Source: Hyphomicrobiales bacterium (lineage in GTDB: Bacteria > Pseudomonadota > Alphaproteobacteria > Rhizobiales > Beijerinckiaceae). From it: a DNA stretch of 56,187 bases. The stretch is taken from assembly GCA_025356415.1 (NCBI GenBank), contig JANXTB010000166.1, positions 1 to 56,187 on the forward strand, written 5' to 3'. Positions 54,950-56,187 of the stretch are shown piece after piece; position 1 is the first letter of the stretch, and every line of letters begins with the position of its first letter. A model generated the notes under the pieces. That model had not been told where the DNA came from, did not search any database, and saw only the letters and a program-made list of their open reading frames with translations. The position numbers and the translations under genes are program-made.

Positions 54950-55882
54950 TCAAAACTCCACCCGCCGATACGCATCCCCCGTCCCCGTCCACTCCGCACC
55001 GGCAATCAGATGCGACAGCAGTTCTGCGCCGTCCACGAGGCGTGGGCCGGGGCGGGCGAAATAGGCGTTGGCGTCGACCACATAAACGCGGTTGTCGCGC
55101 ACCGCCGGCAGGTCCGAAAGCCCCTCGTACTGCGCCATCAAACCGGTTTGCGCGAGCGCCTGTTCTAGGGTGAAGCCGCAGGGCATGAGGATGATGATTT
55201 CGGGCGCGAAGGCGACGACGTCGCTCCATGGGATGCGCACCGAATCCGCGCCCTCGCGGCCGAGCGCATCGTGGCCGCCGGCGCGGCGCACCATGTCTGG
55301 AACCCAGTGGCCGGAGCAATAAACCGGATCGAGCCATTCCATACAGAACACGCGCGGGCGATGCGCCAGCGCCGCGCCGCGTTGCTCGACCGCGCTCATG
55401 CGCGCGTTCCAGTCCGCGATGATGCGCATGGCTGCGGCTTCCGCGCCTGTCGCGCGGGCGAGATCATTGATGTTGTCCTGCACGCCTTGCAGCGTGCGCG
55501 GCGTCATCCAGAGCACGTCGGGCTTTTTGGGCAGGTGCGCGAGCGCCTGCGTCAGCTCGTTGCCCGATGGCGCGCAAACCTGGCAGAGGTCCTGCGTGAT
55601 GATGAGATCGGGCGCGAGATCAGCCAGCAATTGCTCGTCGATCTCGTAGAGGCTCTTGCCCTCGCGCAGCCGTGCGGTGACGGCGGCGTCAATCTCCGAC
55701 TGGCTCATGTGCTCGACCGGCAAGACCGGCCTGACGAGAACCGGAAGCGCCTTCGCGGCAGGCGGATAATCACATTCGTGGGTGACGCCGACGAGCCGGG
55801 CCTCAAGCCCGAGCGCGTAGATCATTTCCGTCGCGGATGGCAGGAGCGAGACGATGCGCTCCGCGCTGGCCCGCTCGCTCAC
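54950..55882 (-). CDS. Cobalamin-binding protein (BtuF-like ABC substrate-binding)
   Basis: RIVSLLPSATEMIYALGLEARLVGVTHECDYPPAA; APDLIITQDLCQVCAPS; GTG start overlapping the upstream stop. Confidence 0.85.
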   Translation of the reverse strand: MSERASAERIVSLLPSATEMIYALGLEARLVGVTHECDYPPAAKALPVLVRPVLPVEHMSQSEIDAAVTARLREGKSLYEIDEQLLADLAPDLIITQDLCQVCAPSGNELTQALAHLPKKPDVLWMTPRTLQGVQDNINDLARATGAEAAAMRIIADWNARMSAVEQRGAALAHRPRVFCMEWLDPVYCSGHWVPDMVRRAGGHDALGREGADSVRIPWSDVVAFAPEIIILMPCGFTLEQALAQTGLMAQYEGLSDLPAVRDNRVYVVDANAYFARPGPRLVDGAELLSHLIAGAEWTGTGDAYRRVEF

Positions 55883-56187
55883 CGCGCCGGCGAAAGCGCC
55901 GGAACCGCGCGGCGCAAGAATTCGAACCCGGCAAACAGCGCCGCCGTGTAGAAGAGATCGCCCACCAGCGCATTCTGGAAAAATGGAATCGCGGCGACGT
56001 AGCACTCGGCAAGGCCGGCCAGCGTGCGCGGATAGAGGCCGTCCATCGCCCACACGCCGAAATTGGTGACGACGAAGAACAGCACCGAGCCCGCGACAGA
56101 CGCGCCCACGAGCTTCAACGGCTGCACGCGCGGACCGACAAGCGCGCCCACGCCCACCATCGCGGCGGCGCAGAGATAGACCAGCAG
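55879..56187 (-). CDS. DUF6580-like membrane protein, truncated by window edge
   Basis: LLVYLCAAAMVGVGALVGPRVQPLKLVGASVAGSVLFFVVTNFGVWAMDGLYPRTLAGLAECYVAAIPFFQNALVGDLFYTAALF. Confidence 0.75.
   Translation of the reverse strand: MLVYLCAAAMVGVGALVGPRVQPLKLVGASVAGSVLFFVVTNFGVWAMDGLYPRTLAGLAECYVAAIPFFQNALVGDLFYTAALFAGFEFLRRAVPALSPAR

Overview
GC-rich alphaproteobacterial (Rhizobiales-like) chromosomal window with about 45 protein-coding genes and one tRNA. Most of it is housekeeping: purH, rsmB-like, htpX, acs, leuD/leuC/leuB, rpsP-rimM-trmD-rplS with ffh, asd, lctP, acnA, ccmABCD plus a ccmG-type gene, yciB/ispZ, ftsY, dapF-mtaB, and mic60/hemY. Accessory material is threaded through it. (1) A tandem trio of paralogous autotransporters: one full-length, one lacking a passenger, one internally deleted. 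(2) A BrnT-type toxin fused in frame to its HTH antitoxin. One extra A in an A4 tract would restore a canonical toxin C-terminus and stop, and a perfect inverted repeat overlaps the toxin start codon. (3) An MBL-fold hydrolase with an in-frame amber codon at codon 4, just before its Tat motif. (4) A family of two-armed palindromic repeats whose variable hairpin covaries between copies, mostly at convergent gene junctions but once inside the rpsP-rimM operon and once as a half-copy read into a coding C-terminus. (5) Two 84-bp copies of a second inverted-repeat element. (6) An AT-rich lipoprotein insert next to tRNA-Thr. All calls come from reading the sequence and the supplied ORF track; no database search was run.
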